Below are positions 42,671 through 52,275 of a DNA stretch of 64,000 bases, one piece after another. The stretch covers positions 1-64,000 of the forward strand of contig CACZNH010000020.1 of the NCBI GenBank assembly GCA_902782465.1. The letters are read 5' to 3'. The notes below the pieces were generated by a model that was not told where the DNA came from, searched no databases, and saw only the letters and a list, made by a program, of their open reading frames with translations. Position 1 is the first letter of the stretch. Every line of letters begins with the position of its first letter. Position numbers and translations under genes: made by a program. The DNA comes from an uncultured Bacteroidales bacterium. Its GTDB lineage: Bacteria; Bacteroidota; Bacteroidia; Bacteroidales; Muribaculaceae.

Positions 42671-45226
42671 TTACCCGATAATCAGGTCGATGATCACGTT
42701 GATGTCGGCGATGTTGACGGTGCCGTCGCCGTTCACGTCCCCATTGGGAGAGTAGGTGCCGCTCAGAATCATGCTGATGACGGCGTTGATGTCGCTGATG
42801 TTGACGGTGCCGTCGCCATTGACGTCACCGCTGATGGCGGCATTCTCCCGATAGACAAACGAGATGACAGGGCCATAGGCCGTGGTGTGGCTGTTGCCGT
42901 CAAAGTCCAGATAGCTGGTTCTGCAGCGGGCGTAATAGGTGGCGCCGTCCTCAAGCAGTTTGTTGTTTACCTTGATTTGCTCAGCGGGCAGGGTAGTCTC
43001 GCTCTGGCCGTTCTTCAGCGTCTCGATGAATCGGGAGCGTCCCCAAGTGGTCTCGCTGTGCGATACCTCGATGACATAGGTCGTTGCCCACTGCTGGGCC
43101 TTCACGGCGATGTGCTGACCCTTGTAGAGCACGCCACCGTCAACGGGAACGATGAAGCGGGCTGCGGCATGGGCCACCGAGAAGCGCACCACGTTGCTGG
43201 TCATCATCTCTCCGTCAGCGCTGAGGGTAACGCGCATAAAGTAGGTGTTGCCCGCTTCCAACACGTCATCGGGGATGACGAGCGAGCCGGTCGCTGATGT
43301 TCCTGTATAAACTGGATTGGCAAAGCTGTCGTCCATAGCGACCTCCAGCGTGGCGACCTCGCTGCTGCCGCAGGTGTACCACTCGACGGTGACGGGCACG
43401 TCAAGGTCCTCAGTGCCGTCGGCTGGGGCGGTGATGGTAAGCAGCATGGGGGTAACACGGCGCACCTCGCTCACGCCGCTGTAACAGTCGTCGGCACGCG
43501 ACTGCACACGCCAGTAATAGGTCTCGCCATGCGTCAGTTTGTGGAACTGCAGCACGCTGGCCACCGTGTCGGTCACGCTGACGCGCTCCAGCACGTTGCT
43601 GAAGTTGGCGCTGGTGCATACCTCGACGTCATAGCTCGTGGCGCCTTCCACTTTGTACCATTTGAACTGGAACGGGGCGTCAACCGTGGCGCCGTCCTCG
43701 GGGCTGATGAGCACGGGGTTGTCGAGCTGCTCGAGCTCCACGCTCAGGAAGGCGGGTTCCCACTCGTTGCCCACACGGTCGAGCACGCACACCGCAAACT
43801 GGTAGCCCTGCTGGTACTGTTCTGGAATCTCAAATGTTGTCTCGTAGCTCATGCCCAACAGGTAGTCGATTTGGCCGATAAAGGTCGTCGTGTTCATCGT
43901 GTTAGGGAAGGCATAGACCGTGTAGCGCACGTTGTCATAACCAATCCAGCGGATGCTGTTGCCCGTGCGTTCCAGATTCCTGACCGCACCGGGGTTGTAG
44001 CCCTCCTTCCACGGCATGACGGGCGGCAGGGCAGGCTTGTTGAACACGGTATTCTTGAGGTAGTGCGCTAGCGAGTTGCGGTTGATGGCATACAGGTACT
44101 TGCACGAGTAGAAGATGGCTCCGGGGTTGCCGTCAACCGAGCTGGTGCGGTTGAACTCCACCTCGTCGGCATACTCCTTGTACTGAACCTCGGTCGAGGA
44201 GCCCGTCAAACCCGAAATGGACGAGGAGATAAACACCTGGCGGCCGAAGTGGGCAGCAATCTGTCCCCACCAGCCGGAAATCTTGCCGTAGTCGTTGGTG
44301 CTGTGGCCAAAGGGCCAATACACCTGCGGCGAGATGTAGTCGATGCTCTGCGACGAGATCCATGCCAGCGGGTCGCTGAAGATGCTGTTGTATTGCCAGT
44401 CGCTGCCCGTGGGACAGGGCTCCACGCCATACTTGTCGGCAACCGTCCGGCTGCTGGCGGCGACACCGGCGGGCGAGATGCCGTAGCGCACCTCGGGCCT
44501 GGTCTGCTGAATCATGTCATAGACGGCACGCACCATGCGGTTGACGTTGTCGCGGCGCCAGTCTCCAAAGGAGAGGGAAGTCCCCGAGGCCTGCCACTCG
44601 CCATAGTCCTGTGCGCTCGCATCGGCAGGGATGCCGCTGGGATAGAAATAGTCGTCATACAGGATGCCGTCCACGTCATATTTGGTGATGATTTCCTTGC
44701 ACACCGCCACGATGCGGTCGATGGTGCGTTGCTGGCCCGGGTCCAAAATGATGGTCGTTCCGTAAGTCAGCAGCCAGCCGTTCTCCTTGAGCTCGCGGTC
44801 CTGGGGCGTGTTCCAGTCCGTTCCCGTGCTCCAGCGGTAGGGGTTCACCCAGGCATGGCACTCCATGCCGCGCATGTGGCAGCCCTCCACAACATACTGC
44901 AGCGGGTCAAATCCCGGGTTAGCACCGCGCGTGCCGGTCAGGTAACTCGACCACGGCTCATAACTCGACTGGTACATGGCGTCGCACATCGAGCGCACCT
45001 GGAAATTTACCGCGTTGAAGTTGTTGGCCTTGAGAGAGTCGAGCAGGCGGTCCATTTCGGCCATCTGTTTGTCAGGACCTGCACCTTGCGAGGGCCAGTC
45101 CAGACACCACACTGTGGCGACCCATGCCGAGCGGAACTCACGCTTGGGCATACCCCAAGCCCACACCTGCGACATCACTGCCGACAACAGCAACAAGAAA
45201 ACGAGACAAGATAAATAACGTTTCAT
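42671..45226 (-). CDS. GHL10 (DUF187) family glycoside hydrolase with Fn3-like domains and dockerin pair
   Basis: 851 residues with a signal peptide (1-23). The catalytic TIM-barrel (about 28-350) begins KREFRSAWVATVWCLDWPSQ and contains HAWVNPYRW, YDVDGILYDDYFYP and DYISPQVYWPFG, all typical of the GHL10 family that acts on glycan or peptidoglycan-like material. Two to three beta-sandwich (Fn3-like) domains follow (about 400-770, with TYYWRVQSRADD). The end is two dockerin-like loops, GDVNGDGTVNISD and GDVNGDGTVNIAD. It is exported. The substrate cannot be named. A -7 element TATCTTTG lies at 45274-45281. Confidence 0.85.
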   Translation of the reverse strand: MKRYLSCLVFLLLLSAVMSQVWAWGMPKREFRSAWVATVWCLDWPSQGAGPDKQMAEMDRLLDSLKANNFNAVNFQVRSMCDAMYQSSYEPWSSYLTGTRGANPGFDPLQYVVEGCHMRGMECHAWVNPYRWSTGTDWNTPQDRELKENGWLLTYGTTIILDPGQQRTIDRIVAVCKEIITKYDVDGILYDDYFYPSGIPADASAQDYGEWQASGTSLSFGDWRRDNVNRMVRAVYDMIQQTRPEVRYGISPAGVAASSRTVADKYGVEPCPTGSDWQYNSIFSDPLAWISSQSIDYISPQVYWPFGHSTNDYGKISGWWGQIAAHFGRQVFISSSISGLTGSSTEVQYKEYADEVEFNRTSSVDGNPGAIFYSCKYLYAINRNSLAHYLKNTVFNKPALPPVMPWKEGYNPGAVRNLERTGNSIRWIGYDNVRYTVYAFPNTMNTTTFIGQIDYLLGMSYETTFEIPEQYQQGYQFAVCVLDRVGNEWEPAFLSVELEQLDNPVLISPEDGATVDAPFQFKWYKVEGATSYDVEVCTSANFSNVLERVSVTDTVASVLQFHKLTHGETYYWRVQSRADDCYSGVSEVRRVTPMLLTITAPADGTEDLDVPVTVEWYTCGSSEVATLEVAMDDSFANPVYTGTSATGSLVIPDDVLEAGNTYFMRVTLSADGEMMTSNVVRFSVAHAAARFIVPVDGGVLYKGQHIAVKAQQWATTYVIEVSHSETTWGRSRFIETLKNGQSETTLPAEQIKVNNKLLEDGATYYARCRTSYLDFDGNSHTTAYGPVISFVYRENAAISGDVNGDGTVNISDINAVISMILSGTYSPNGDVNGDGTVNIADINVIIDLIIG

Positions 45227-45273
45227 ATATCCTAAAGTTTTGTGGTTAATCCTTAAAAAATGTTTTTGCTCGG

Positions 45274-45281
45274 CAAAGATA
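45274..45281 (-). promoter_or_regulatory. -7 element of the GHL10 gene
   Basis: TATCTTTG on the minus strand, 48 bases before the start codon. Confidence 0.5.
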
Positions 45282-45377
45282 ATATAAACTAACCCGGCAA
45301 CAAACGATTCCGCTCCACATTATAAATTATTAACGAAAAACCACCCCAATGGCTACTGAAGAGTAAGGGCAGTCTCA

Positions 45378-45488
45378 CCCGAAGGGTGACCTTTGGGTAA
45401 CCGCCAGTAAATCAGCTGAGCGAGCATTAGCGAGCAAAGATGATTCACTGGCGGAGAAGCCAAAAGCCAGCCTGTCGCCAGCGGCGAC
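45378..45488 (+). repeat. Multi-hairpin element, family 2, copy 2
   Basis: CCCGAAGG-GTGA-CCTTTGGG (45378-45397), the linker TAA, stem CCGCCAGTAAATC / GATTCACTGGCGG (45401-45413, 45442-45454) with loop AGCTGAGCGAGCATTAGCGA, then GTCGCC-AGC-GGCGAC (45474-45488). Same order and loop motif as 11696-11847, different stems. It lies in the 529-bp spacer between two divergent surface-protein genes, which also holds the mini-palindrome CGTGC-GGCA-GCACG (45602-45615). Confidence 0.65.
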
Positions 45489-45711
45489 CCCATTAATCTC
45501 GAAAACGGGCGCCCTAAAGGCCGAAAATCAAAACAAATCTAAAACAAATTCACACAAATCATTTATTAGTTTTGGTTTGTCATGGATTTGTTATGATTTT
45601 TCGTGCGGCAGCACGACCTGTCTTTCAGTGAACCATGGAACGTTAAGGACTTCTGGTGAGGTTTTCTTGTAAAAAACAGCGTTGGATGACATCAGATTGA
45701 AGACTTTTCAT

Positions 45712-45719
45712 TAATTTTG
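45712..45719 (+). promoter_or_regulatory. -7 element of the BspA-like gene at 45756
   Basis: TAATTTTG, 36 bases before the ATG. No clear -33 element. Confidence 0.5.
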
Positions 45720-45755
45720 CCACAAGAACAGTAACCTCAAAAATCATTGACAAAT

Positions 45756-48404
45756 ATGAAACGATTCATCCAAACAACCCTACTGCTGCTAGCCCTCCTG
45801 CTCCCAGCAACCGCTCACGGCTTCGAGGTCGATGGCATTTTCTACGATATCACCAGCGATACAACGGTAACGGTTCTAGGTGGTCAAGGAAGCGACATTG
45901 TCATCCCCGAGACCGTAACCTACAACGACACAACCTACACTGTCACTGCCATCGGCGACAATGCGTTTGCAACAAGTGAAATAACAAGAGTAGTTATCGG
46001 GGATAGTGTGAAATCGGTGGGTCGGTATGCTTTCGTAAATTGTACTGGACTAAAGAATGTTACTATCGGCAAATCTGTTCCTACACTTAGATATAGGAAA
46101 GGTGCTGCTTATTTCTATGCATTTAAAGGCTGTGACAATATCACCTCATTGACATGGAATGCCGTTAATTGTACTGATATGGGTAATATGGGCACGACAA
46201 ATATCGAACAGGTGACCATCGGTCCCGAAGTGCAATCGCTTCCCAACAACTTTGTTAAGGAGTCAAAGATATGTGAGGTAAACATTCCCAACTCGGTCAT
46301 TTCCATCGGCAGTAGCGCATTTCAGCAATGTTATTACCTGGAAAGGATGAATATTTCCAACTCAGTCACGACCATAGGCAGTTCAGCGTTTGCAGAGTGT
46401 TATGGACTGACAAACGTTGAAATTCCCAATTCGGTCATTACTATCGGCGGTGCAGCATTTGCCTCATGCTGTTACATTACGACGTTATCAATCGGTAATA
46501 GTGTTACCACAATAGGAAGCAAAGCATTCTTTGAATGCTATTCTCTCAGAAGCATCGACATACCCAATTCGGTCACCACTATTGGTGATGGCGCATTTGC
46601 GAATTGCTACTCGATGTCAGGTGTCACTATTGGGAACTCGGTGACATCCATTGGAGGTGCGGCATTTGCCGACTGTAAGAGAATTGAAGAAATCAATATC
46701 CCTAGTTCTGTAACTCAAATTTCTAGTGGGGCTTTTAGAGGTTGTGAGAACTTGTCAAAAGTCCATATTACAAGTCTCGAAGCATGGTGTAGTATTTCAT
46801 TTGATTATCCTTCTTCTATGTCTGAGAATTATAGAGATGGTACTTCCAATCCGCTCTATTATGCGCACCACCTCTATCTCAATGGCCAGGAAATAACGGA
46901 TTTGGTCATTCCTAACTCAGCCACCGCCATCAACGGGTTTGCTTTCATTGGTTGTAGTGGACTGAAGAGCGTGACTCTCCACAACTCCGTTAATTCAATT
47001 GGAGAATCGGCGTTTATGGGATGTCGTGGAATTAATAGCCTTACCATCCCCAATTCTGTTACTAGTATCGCATATTGGGCTTTTAAGGATTGCACTGGAT
47101 TGACTGATGCCATTATCGGTAACTCTTTAGCTGGTATCGGAGGAAACGCGTTTTCTGGTTGCTCAGAATTGAGAAGCATAATTGTGGCGGACGACAATTC
47201 CGTCTATGACTCCCGTGAAAACTGTAACGCAATCATTGAGACTGAATCTAATACTTTGATAGTAGGATGTCAAGGCACAATCATTCCCCGGTCCGTCACC
47301 AGCATAGCTCCAGAAGCATTTGAAGGCCGTGGAAACCTGACAAGCATATTCATTCCCAAGACTGTCACTTCCATCGGTATTGAGACTTATTTGGATTATT
47401 CATACAATCAAGAGACTCACAGCACTGACACGGTTTATCGCTATTACTATTATAATCCATTTGCTGCTTGTAGCGCACTGGCGTCTATCATTGTCGAAGA
47501 AGGCAATCCTGTCTATGATTCCCGCGATAACTGTAATGCCATCATCGAAACGGCCACCAATAAGCTGATTGTGGGCTGCAAGAATACCATCATACCCAAT
47601 ACCGTCACAGCCATCGGTGGCGGTGCGTTCAGAGGGTGTACAGAATTGACCGAGATCAATATACCTAATTCTGTTACAGCCATCGGAGACCGTGACGATT
47701 TTTACGGCGCATTCGGCGGTTGTACTGGTTTGACAAAGGTGACCTTTGGCAATTCAGTAACAACTATTGGAGATGGCGCTTTTATGAGTTGCACAGGACT
47801 GACGAATATAGATTTGCCATCTTCTCTTACAACTATTGGCGACATGGCCTTCGCTGGTTGCACAGGACTGACGAGCGTTACCATTCCCAACTCGGTTAAT
47901 TTCGAGTTTTCGAATGATTATTACGATGTTCAACAGTTCTATAGGTGTACGGGACTGACAAGTGTGACGATTGGTAGTGGCATTACCGAAATGGGTGTCA
48001 CGTTTTTGGAGTGTCCAAATATCACTAATGTGACTTGTCTGGCGACAACACCTCCAACATGCCATAGGTTTCAAATGTATGTCAATGGCGAAAGAATAAT
48101 TGTCGTTGACTTTGACAGTGAAGTTTTTGACCAGGCAACACTCTATGTGCCTGCGGCATCACTTGAGGCCTATCAAACGGCATCTGTATGGCGCGGGTTC
48201 CAGCACATCGAGCCGATTCCTGCGGTGACGGGTGATGTGGACGGTGACGGCGTGGTGGGTATCGCTGATATTACTGACCTCATTGATATGCTGCTCAACG
48301 GTAATGTCAGCATCGAGACCTGTCCAGCTGCCGACGTGGATGGCGACGGCATCATCGGCATTGCTGACATCACCGAACTCATCGACACCCTCCTCAACGG
48401 CTAA
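45756..48404 (+). CDS. BspA-like leucine-rich surface protein with dockerin pair
   Basis: 882 residues from the ATG at 45756; a TTG three codons earlier is unlikely. The signal peptide is MKRFIQTTLLLLALLLPATA. About 60-800 are many LRR_5/BspA repeats of the type IPNSVTTIGSSAFAECYGLT, interrupted by a few longer loops (VEEGNPVYDSRDNCNAIIET occurs in two close versions). The end has two dockerin-like loops, GDVDGDGVVGIAD and ADVDGDGIIGIAD. It is the same class as the proteins at 7558 and 30681, and closest to the first. It is predicted to be exposed at the surface and adhesive. Confidence 0.85.
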   Translation: MKRFIQTTLLLLALLLPATAHGFEVDGIFYDITSDTTVTVLGGQGSDIVIPETVTYNDTTYTVTAIGDNAFATSEITRVVIGDSVKSVGRYAFVNCTGLKNVTIGKSVPTLRYRKGAAYFYAFKGCDNITSLTWNAVNCTDMGNMGTTNIEQVTIGPEVQSLPNNFVKESKICEVNIPNSVISIGSSAFQQCYYLERMNISNSVTTIGSSAFAECYGLTNVEIPNSVITIGGAAFASCCYITTLSIGNSVTTIGSKAFFECYSLRSIDIPNSVTTIGDGAFANCYSMSGVTIGNSVTSIGGAAFADCKRIEEINIPSSVTQISSGAFRGCENLSKVHITSLEAWCSISFDYPSSMSENYRDGTSNPLYYAHHLYLNGQEITDLVIPNSATAINGFAFIGCSGLKSVTLHNSVNSIGESAFMGCRGINSLTIPNSVTSIAYWAFKDCTGLTDAIIGNSLAGIGGNAFSGCSELRSIIVADDNSVYDSRENCNAIIETESNTLIVGCQGTIIPRSVTSIAPEAFEGRGNLTSIFIPKTVTSIGIETYLDYSYNQETHSTDTVYRYYYYNPFAACSALASIIVEEGNPVYDSRDNCNAIIETATNKLIVGCKNTIIPNTVTAIGGGAFRGCTELTEINIPNSVTAIGDRDDFYGAFGGCTGLTKVTFGNSVTTIGDGAFMSCTGLTNIDLPSSLTTIGDMAFAGCTGLTSVTIPNSVNFEFSNDYYDVQQFYRCTGLTSVTIGSGITEMGVTFLECPNITNVTCLATTPPTCHRFQMYVNGERIIVVDFDSEVFDQATLYVPAASLEAYQTASVWRGFQHIEPIPAVTGDVDGDGVVGIADITDLIDMLLNGNVSIETCPAADVDGDGIIGIADITELIDTLLNG

Positions 48405-48410
48405 AGTCAA

Positions 48411-48491
48411 GAAGACAAGAAAGACAAGAAGGACAAACTATTAACGTACAACGTCATTAATGGAATTGTCCTTCTTGTCTTTCTTGTCTTC
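48411..48491. terminator. 26-bp perfect inverted repeat between convergent genes
   Basis: Arms 48411-48436 and 48466-48491 are perfectly complementary and are built of GACAAGAA words. The loop is 29 bases. It could terminate both genes, though T-runs are short. Confidence 0.6.
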
Positions 48492-48546
48492 CAACTACAA
48501 CCAGCCGGATGGCTTAGTATTGATTGTACTTATTGGTCTTCCTTTT

Positions 48547-48990
48547 TCAGAGTTTGTCGAAGGGGATGCGGGCGAGCAGTTGGCCGAAGCGTTCGGCGCC
48601 TTCCTTGAGTTGACCCTCGACCATCTTGCGCAGGAAGAAGGGCAGTTCCAGCTGCAGTTCGGCGGTGCTCATCGTCGTCTGGTCTTCCTGGGGTTCCAGG
48701 TTGACGACCATGTTGATGGGCACGGGTGACGACGACGCGGTATAGACCACGCGCTCGCCCTCGATGCTGTTGTTGTGGTCCAGCGACAGCGTCACCTCGC
48801 CCATGGGAGACTGGATGGCAATGGAGTCTTCGCTGAACTTGACGGTGTCCAGATGCTGGCGTGCCTCGTCGTCGATGCGGTCGGCATTGGCCTCGATTTG
48901 GTTCTTGATCAACGAGGGGTTGGTCAACTTGCTGTATATGGTTGCCGCGTCACACGCGATCATGTGGGGATTGCTCTTGAATGATTCCAT
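48547..48990 (-). CDS. SRPBCC (START-like) family protein
   Basis: 147 residues, cytoplasmic. Pattern of the helix-grip fold: MESFKSNPHMIACDAATIYS at the start, strands in the middle (VVYTASSSPVPINMVVNLEP) and a long C-terminal helix (LRKMVEGQLKEGAERFGQLL). It probably binds a hydrophobic ligand; the ligand is unknown. In Bacteroides, as I recall, a SRPBCC gene follows pyrE, as here (51-bp gap), so the pair is likely one operon. Confidence 0.75.
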   Translation of the reverse strand: MESFKSNPHMIACDAATIYSKLTNPSLIKNQIEANADRIDDEARQHLDTVKFSEDSIAIQSPMGEVTLSLDHNNSIEGERVVYTASSSPVPINMVVNLEPQEDQTTMSTAELQLELPFFLRKMVEGQLKEGAERFGQLLARIPFDKL

Positions 48991-49041
48991 TATTTTGAGT
49001 TAACGGTTAATAGTTAACAGTTAGTAGACGATAATAGGCAG

Positions 49042-49695
49042 TTAATCTACTGAATCAAAGCCGGCTGGAGCCCAGTTCTCGGGGTCGGTGTGCCACTGTT
49101 GCAGGGTGTCGGCATCAGCCTGTGTGATTTGGCCGCTGTCCATGGCCACATCAATCATTGTCTCAAAGTTGGTGAGCGTGATGATGGGCAGCTTGGCGCG
49201 TTTCAGCGCCTTGGCAGCGCTGGAGAACTGATAGTCAAAGATGACGATGGCACCCAACACCTCACCGCCCGCATCGCGCACGGTGTTCAGGCACTTCATG
49301 CAGTTGTTGCCCGTGGACAGCTGGTCCTCGATGAGCACCACCTTTTGCCCCGGCTTGATATCGCCCTCGATGAGGTTCTCAAGGCCGTGGTCCTTGGGCT
49401 TGGAACGCACATACACCATCGGCAGCGCCAGTGAGTCGGCGACAAGGGCGCCATGTGCGATGGCACCGGTGGCGATGGCGGCGATGACCTGTGCATCGCC
49501 AAAGTTCTCCATGATGAGCCTGGCCATTTCCACCTTGATGAGGTTGCGCACCTCGGGAGAGGAAAGAGCCATTCTCAAGTCGGTATATATCGGCGAGTTC
49601 CAACCGGTTGCCCACGAGAAGGGGCTGTCAGGTTGTAACTTGATGGCACTGATTTGCATCAGTTTTTCGGCAAGAAGGGTGTCTAATTTCTTCAT
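49042..49695 (-). CDS. pyrE: Orotate phosphoribosyltransferase
   Basis: 217 residues. It joins orotate and PRPP to give OMP in pyrimidine synthesis. N-terminal SPFSWATGWNSPIYTDLR near 25 (substrate loop), ATGAIAHGALVADSL near 76, and the PRPP motif VVLIEDQLSTGNNC near 118. Length is normal. It is followed by the SRPBCC gene. The upstream spacer is AT-rich, with no clear promoter match. Confidence 0.93.
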   Translation of the reverse strand: MKKLDTLLAEKLMQISAIKLQPDSPFSWATGWNSPIYTDLRMALSSPEVRNLIKVEMARLIMENFGDAQVIAAIATGAIAHGALVADSLALPMVYVRSKPKDHGLENLIEGDIKPGQKVVLIEDQLSTGNNCMKCLNTVRDAGGEVLGAIVIFDYQFSSAAKALKRAKLPIITLTNFETMIDVAMDSGQITQADADTLQQWHTDPENWAPAGFDSVD

Positions 49696-49826
49696 TTGTG
49701 GATATTAATGGTAAAAAAGTCGGGCGAAATTAGCAAAAATCTTGCGTTTCTCGCCATTTCTTGGCAAGAAAAAACCAAAAAACTTGTTAAAGCGGCTACT
49801 TCACCGCTGTAACCCACTGTTTTCGA

Positions 49827-50789
49827 CTAATAGTTCATGGCGACCCTGAAGCCTAGATAGTCTTCTTTAGCCAGCGGGTCGGCCATCAGGCGGAAGGCGT
49901 TGCGGCACTGACTTGCATAGAAACTCCAGGCACCGCTGCGATAGACGTTGTCATAGCCTGATTCAGGGCCGACGGGATTGATAAACGCCCCCTCGAGATA
50001 GCCCGAGTACCAGTCCTGGCACCACTCGCACACGTTTCCGCTCATGTCATAGATTCCTAGCTCGTTGGGCATTTTGCTGGCGACGGCATGGGTGGTCTCG
50101 CCGCTGTTGTCGATATACCAGGCGACGTCATCAACGATGTTGCTGCCCGAGTATTTATAAGCACGGCTCTTGGTGCCGCCACGAGCGGCAAACTCCCATT
50201 CGGCCTCGGTGGGCAGACGGAACGACTTGCCCGTGATTTCAGACAGCTTGTCCACGAACCGTGCGCAGTCAAACATCGACACCATCTCGACGGGCCGTTT
50301 CGGGTCGCCTGTGAATTTGCTGGGATTTGTGCCCATGACCGCTTGCCACAACTCCTGTGTGACTTCAGTTTCACAGATGTAGTAGCTCCACACTGTCACC
50401 TCGTGGACAGGACCCTCGTTGCGGAATACGTCGGGCCATTGGTCGGGTGTGCAGCCCATCTTGAAGGTGCCGCCTTTGACAAACACCATCTTGATGTCCA
50501 CGCCGTTGATGGTGAAGGCCACGTCTTGGTCCTGAGGCGTCGATGGCATCATCAGCAAGTCGATGAGGGCCGTCACGTCCGATATGGTCACGAATCCGTC
50601 ACCGTCCACGTCACAAACCATGTCAGCTGCCGTTTCATAACTACTTAACAGGCAGTCAATTATCGTGGTGATATCAGAGATGCCGACTTTCCCGTCCCCA
50701 TCTACATCCCCGGCAATATTCGAAGCCGAGGTATCTAACGGCCATGACAGCATCATGGCGCAAAATGCTATGAGAAATAGATTTTTCAT
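49827..50789 (-). CDS. SUMF1 (formylglycine-generating enzyme-like) protein with N-terminal dockerin pair
   Basis: 320 residues with a signal peptide (1-22). Two dockerin-like loops stand at the N-terminus, GDVDGDGKVGISD and CDVDGDGFVTISD (about 26-80), an unusual place. The SUMF1 fold is about 95-318: VKGGTFKMGC, ETEVTQELWQAVMGTNPSKF, FRLPTEAEWEFAARGGTKS, GNVCEWCQDWYSGY and YRSGAWSFYASQCRNAFR. A true formylglycine generator has two active cysteines near that last motif; only one is evident, so another activity or a binding role is likely. It is divergent from the patatin gene. Confidence 0.8.
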   Translation of the reverse strand: MKNLFLIAFCAMMLSWPLDTSASNIAGDVDGDGKVGISDITTIIDCLLSSYETAADMVCDVDGDGFVTISDVTALIDLLMMPSTPQDQDVAFTINGVDIKMVFVKGGTFKMGCTPDQWPDVFRNEGPVHEVTVWSYYICETEVTQELWQAVMGTNPSKFTGDPKRPVEMVSMFDCARFVDKLSEITGKSFRLPTEAEWEFAARGGTKSRAYKYSGSNIVDDVAWYIDNSGETTHAVASKMPNELGIYDMSGNVCEWCQDWYSGYLEGAFINPVGPESGYDNVYRSGAWSFYASQCRNAFRLMADPLAKEDYLGFRVAMNY

Positions 50790-50833
50790 GCTTCGGTTGA
50801 TTTAGTGGTTATGTGTATGTGAATTATTCTCCA

Positions 50834-50871
50834 CAAATATACGTCTTTTTCTTAAAAAATCCCTATATTTG
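50834..50871. promoter_or_regulatory. Divergent -7 elements
   Basis: TATATTTG on the minus strand (50834-50841) for the SUMF1 gene, and TATATTTG on the plus strand (50864-50871) for the patatin gene. Confidence 0.5.
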
Positions 50872-50900
50872 CCAAACTTTTTTCGTTTTATTCACTGAAT

Positions 50901-51788
50901 ATGGCTAATTCAAGGATTGGACTTGTACTCGAGGGCGGCGGCATGCGTGGCATGTACACCAGCGGCATCTTGGATGTCCTCATCGAGAAAAAAATAAATC
51001 TCGACGGCATGGTTGGCGTGTCGGCGGGCATTGCCTTTGGCTGCAACTACAAGTCGCGGCAGGTGGGCAGGGCATTGCGCTACAATGTGCGTTTTGCCCA
51101 CGACAAGCGTTACAGCGGCATCCGCTCACTGTTGAAAACAGGCAATTACTACAATGCCTACTTTGCCTACAAACTGGTGCCGACCCACTATGACGTGTTC
51201 GACTTCAACGTGTTTGACGACTCGCCCATGGAGTGTTATGCCGTGTGCTTTGACGTCAACACGGGCGAGGCCGTCTATCAGCGCCTTGACAAGGTGGACC
51301 GTGACTTCTTTGAGTGGATACGTGCATCGGCATCGATGCCGGTCGTGGCGCAGCCTGTTGAAGTGGGAGGACGCCTCTTGCTCGACGGTGGACTCGCTGA
51401 CAGCATACCCCTGGAATTCATGATCAACAAGGGATATGAGCGCAACGTGGTCATACTCACGCGCGAGGAGGGCTTCCGCAAGACCGCAGAGCATGGGATG
51501 TGGCTGATGAAGCCACTGCTGCGCAAGTGGCCCAAGGTCATCGAGGCCTTGCAGCACCGCCCGGCACATTACAATCGGCAACTGCAGTTCGTGCGAGAGC
51601 AGGAACGCGCGGGACGCGCCTTTGTATTCAGACCTGCCAAGCCGCTGGACATCAGCCGTACGACCCATGACCCCAAGGAAATGAACCGCGTCTATCAGCA
51701 GGGCAGGGAAGAGGCGCTTCAACGATTGGATGAACTTAAGGCGTTTATTGACGGCGAGAACGATAATCTGATACAATCACATGAATAA
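50901..51788 (+). CDS. Patatin-like phospholipase
   Basis: 295 residues, no signal peptide. Serine-aspartate dyad hydrolase: oxyanion loop LEGGGMRGMYTSG (9-21), nucleophile elbow GVSAG near 39, and DGGLAD near 162 with the catalytic aspartate. The C-terminal third (about 200-280) is a charged helical extension seen in bacterial patatins. It probably cleaves acyl esters of phospholipids at the inner face of the membrane. It overlaps recX by 8 bases, so the two are co-transcribed. Confidence 0.88.
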   Translation: MANSRIGLVLEGGGMRGMYTSGILDVLIEKKINLDGMVGVSAGIAFGCNYKSRQVGRALRYNVRFAHDKRYSGIRSLLKTGNYYNAYFAYKLVPTHYDVFDFNVFDDSPMECYAVCFDVNTGEAVYQRLDKVDRDFFEWIRASASMPVVAQPVEVGGRLLLDGGLADSIPLEFMINKGYERNVVILTREEGFRKTAEHGMWLMKPLLRKWPKVIEALQHRPAHYNRQLQFVREQERAGRAFVFRPAKPLDISRTTHDPKEMNRVYQQGREEALQRLDELKAFIDGENDNLIQSHE

Positions 51789-52275
51789 ACCCAAACAGCC
51801 GCTCACGGCCAGTCAAGCACTCAACCGTGCCGCGGCCTTGTGTGCCCGCAGCGAGCAGTCCTCGGGTGACATCCGCGAGAAACTGCTCAAGTGGGGACTG
51901 TGCAGCAATGATGCAGCTCACGTCCTGCAGCAGCTGGTGGAACAGGGATTTATTGATGACAGCCGTTATGCCAGGGCCTTTGTCAAGGACCGCTTTGCCT
52001 TCAATGGTTGGGGGCGCATCAAAATCGCACACCAGCTTCGCACGAAGGGCATCCCCAGCGATGCCATCGACGAGGCGATGACTGCCATCGACGAGGAACG
52101 CTACCGCGAACGGTTGGCGGAACTGCTCCAAGCCAAGTGGCGTACCGTCAAGGACCGCGAACCCCGTGCAGCATGGGCGGCGATGATGCGGTTTGCCGCA
52201 TCCAGGGGCTTCGAGGCGTCAATAGCGGGAGAATGTGTCAAACAAGTGACCCGGATTGATGTGGAAGACGATTAG
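51781..52275 (+). CDS. recX: Regulatory protein RecX
   Basis: 164 residues. It limits or modulates RecA filaments. The three-helix repeat plan is visible: ALCARSEQSSGDIREKLLKW, VEQGFIDDSRYARAFVKDRF then GRIKIAHQLRTKGI, and RAAWAAMMRFAASRGFEASI. It lies between a patatin and comF with overlaps on both sides rather than beside recA, which is at 29222 on the opposite strand. Confidence 0.88.
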   Translation: MNKPKQPLTASQALNRAAALCARSEQSSGDIREKLLKWGLCSNDAAHVLQQLVEQGFIDDSRYARAFVKDRFAFNGWGRIKIAHQLRTKGIPSDAIDEAMTAIDEERYRERLAELLQAKWRTVKDREPRAAWAAMMRFAASRGFEASIAGECVKQVTRIDVEDD

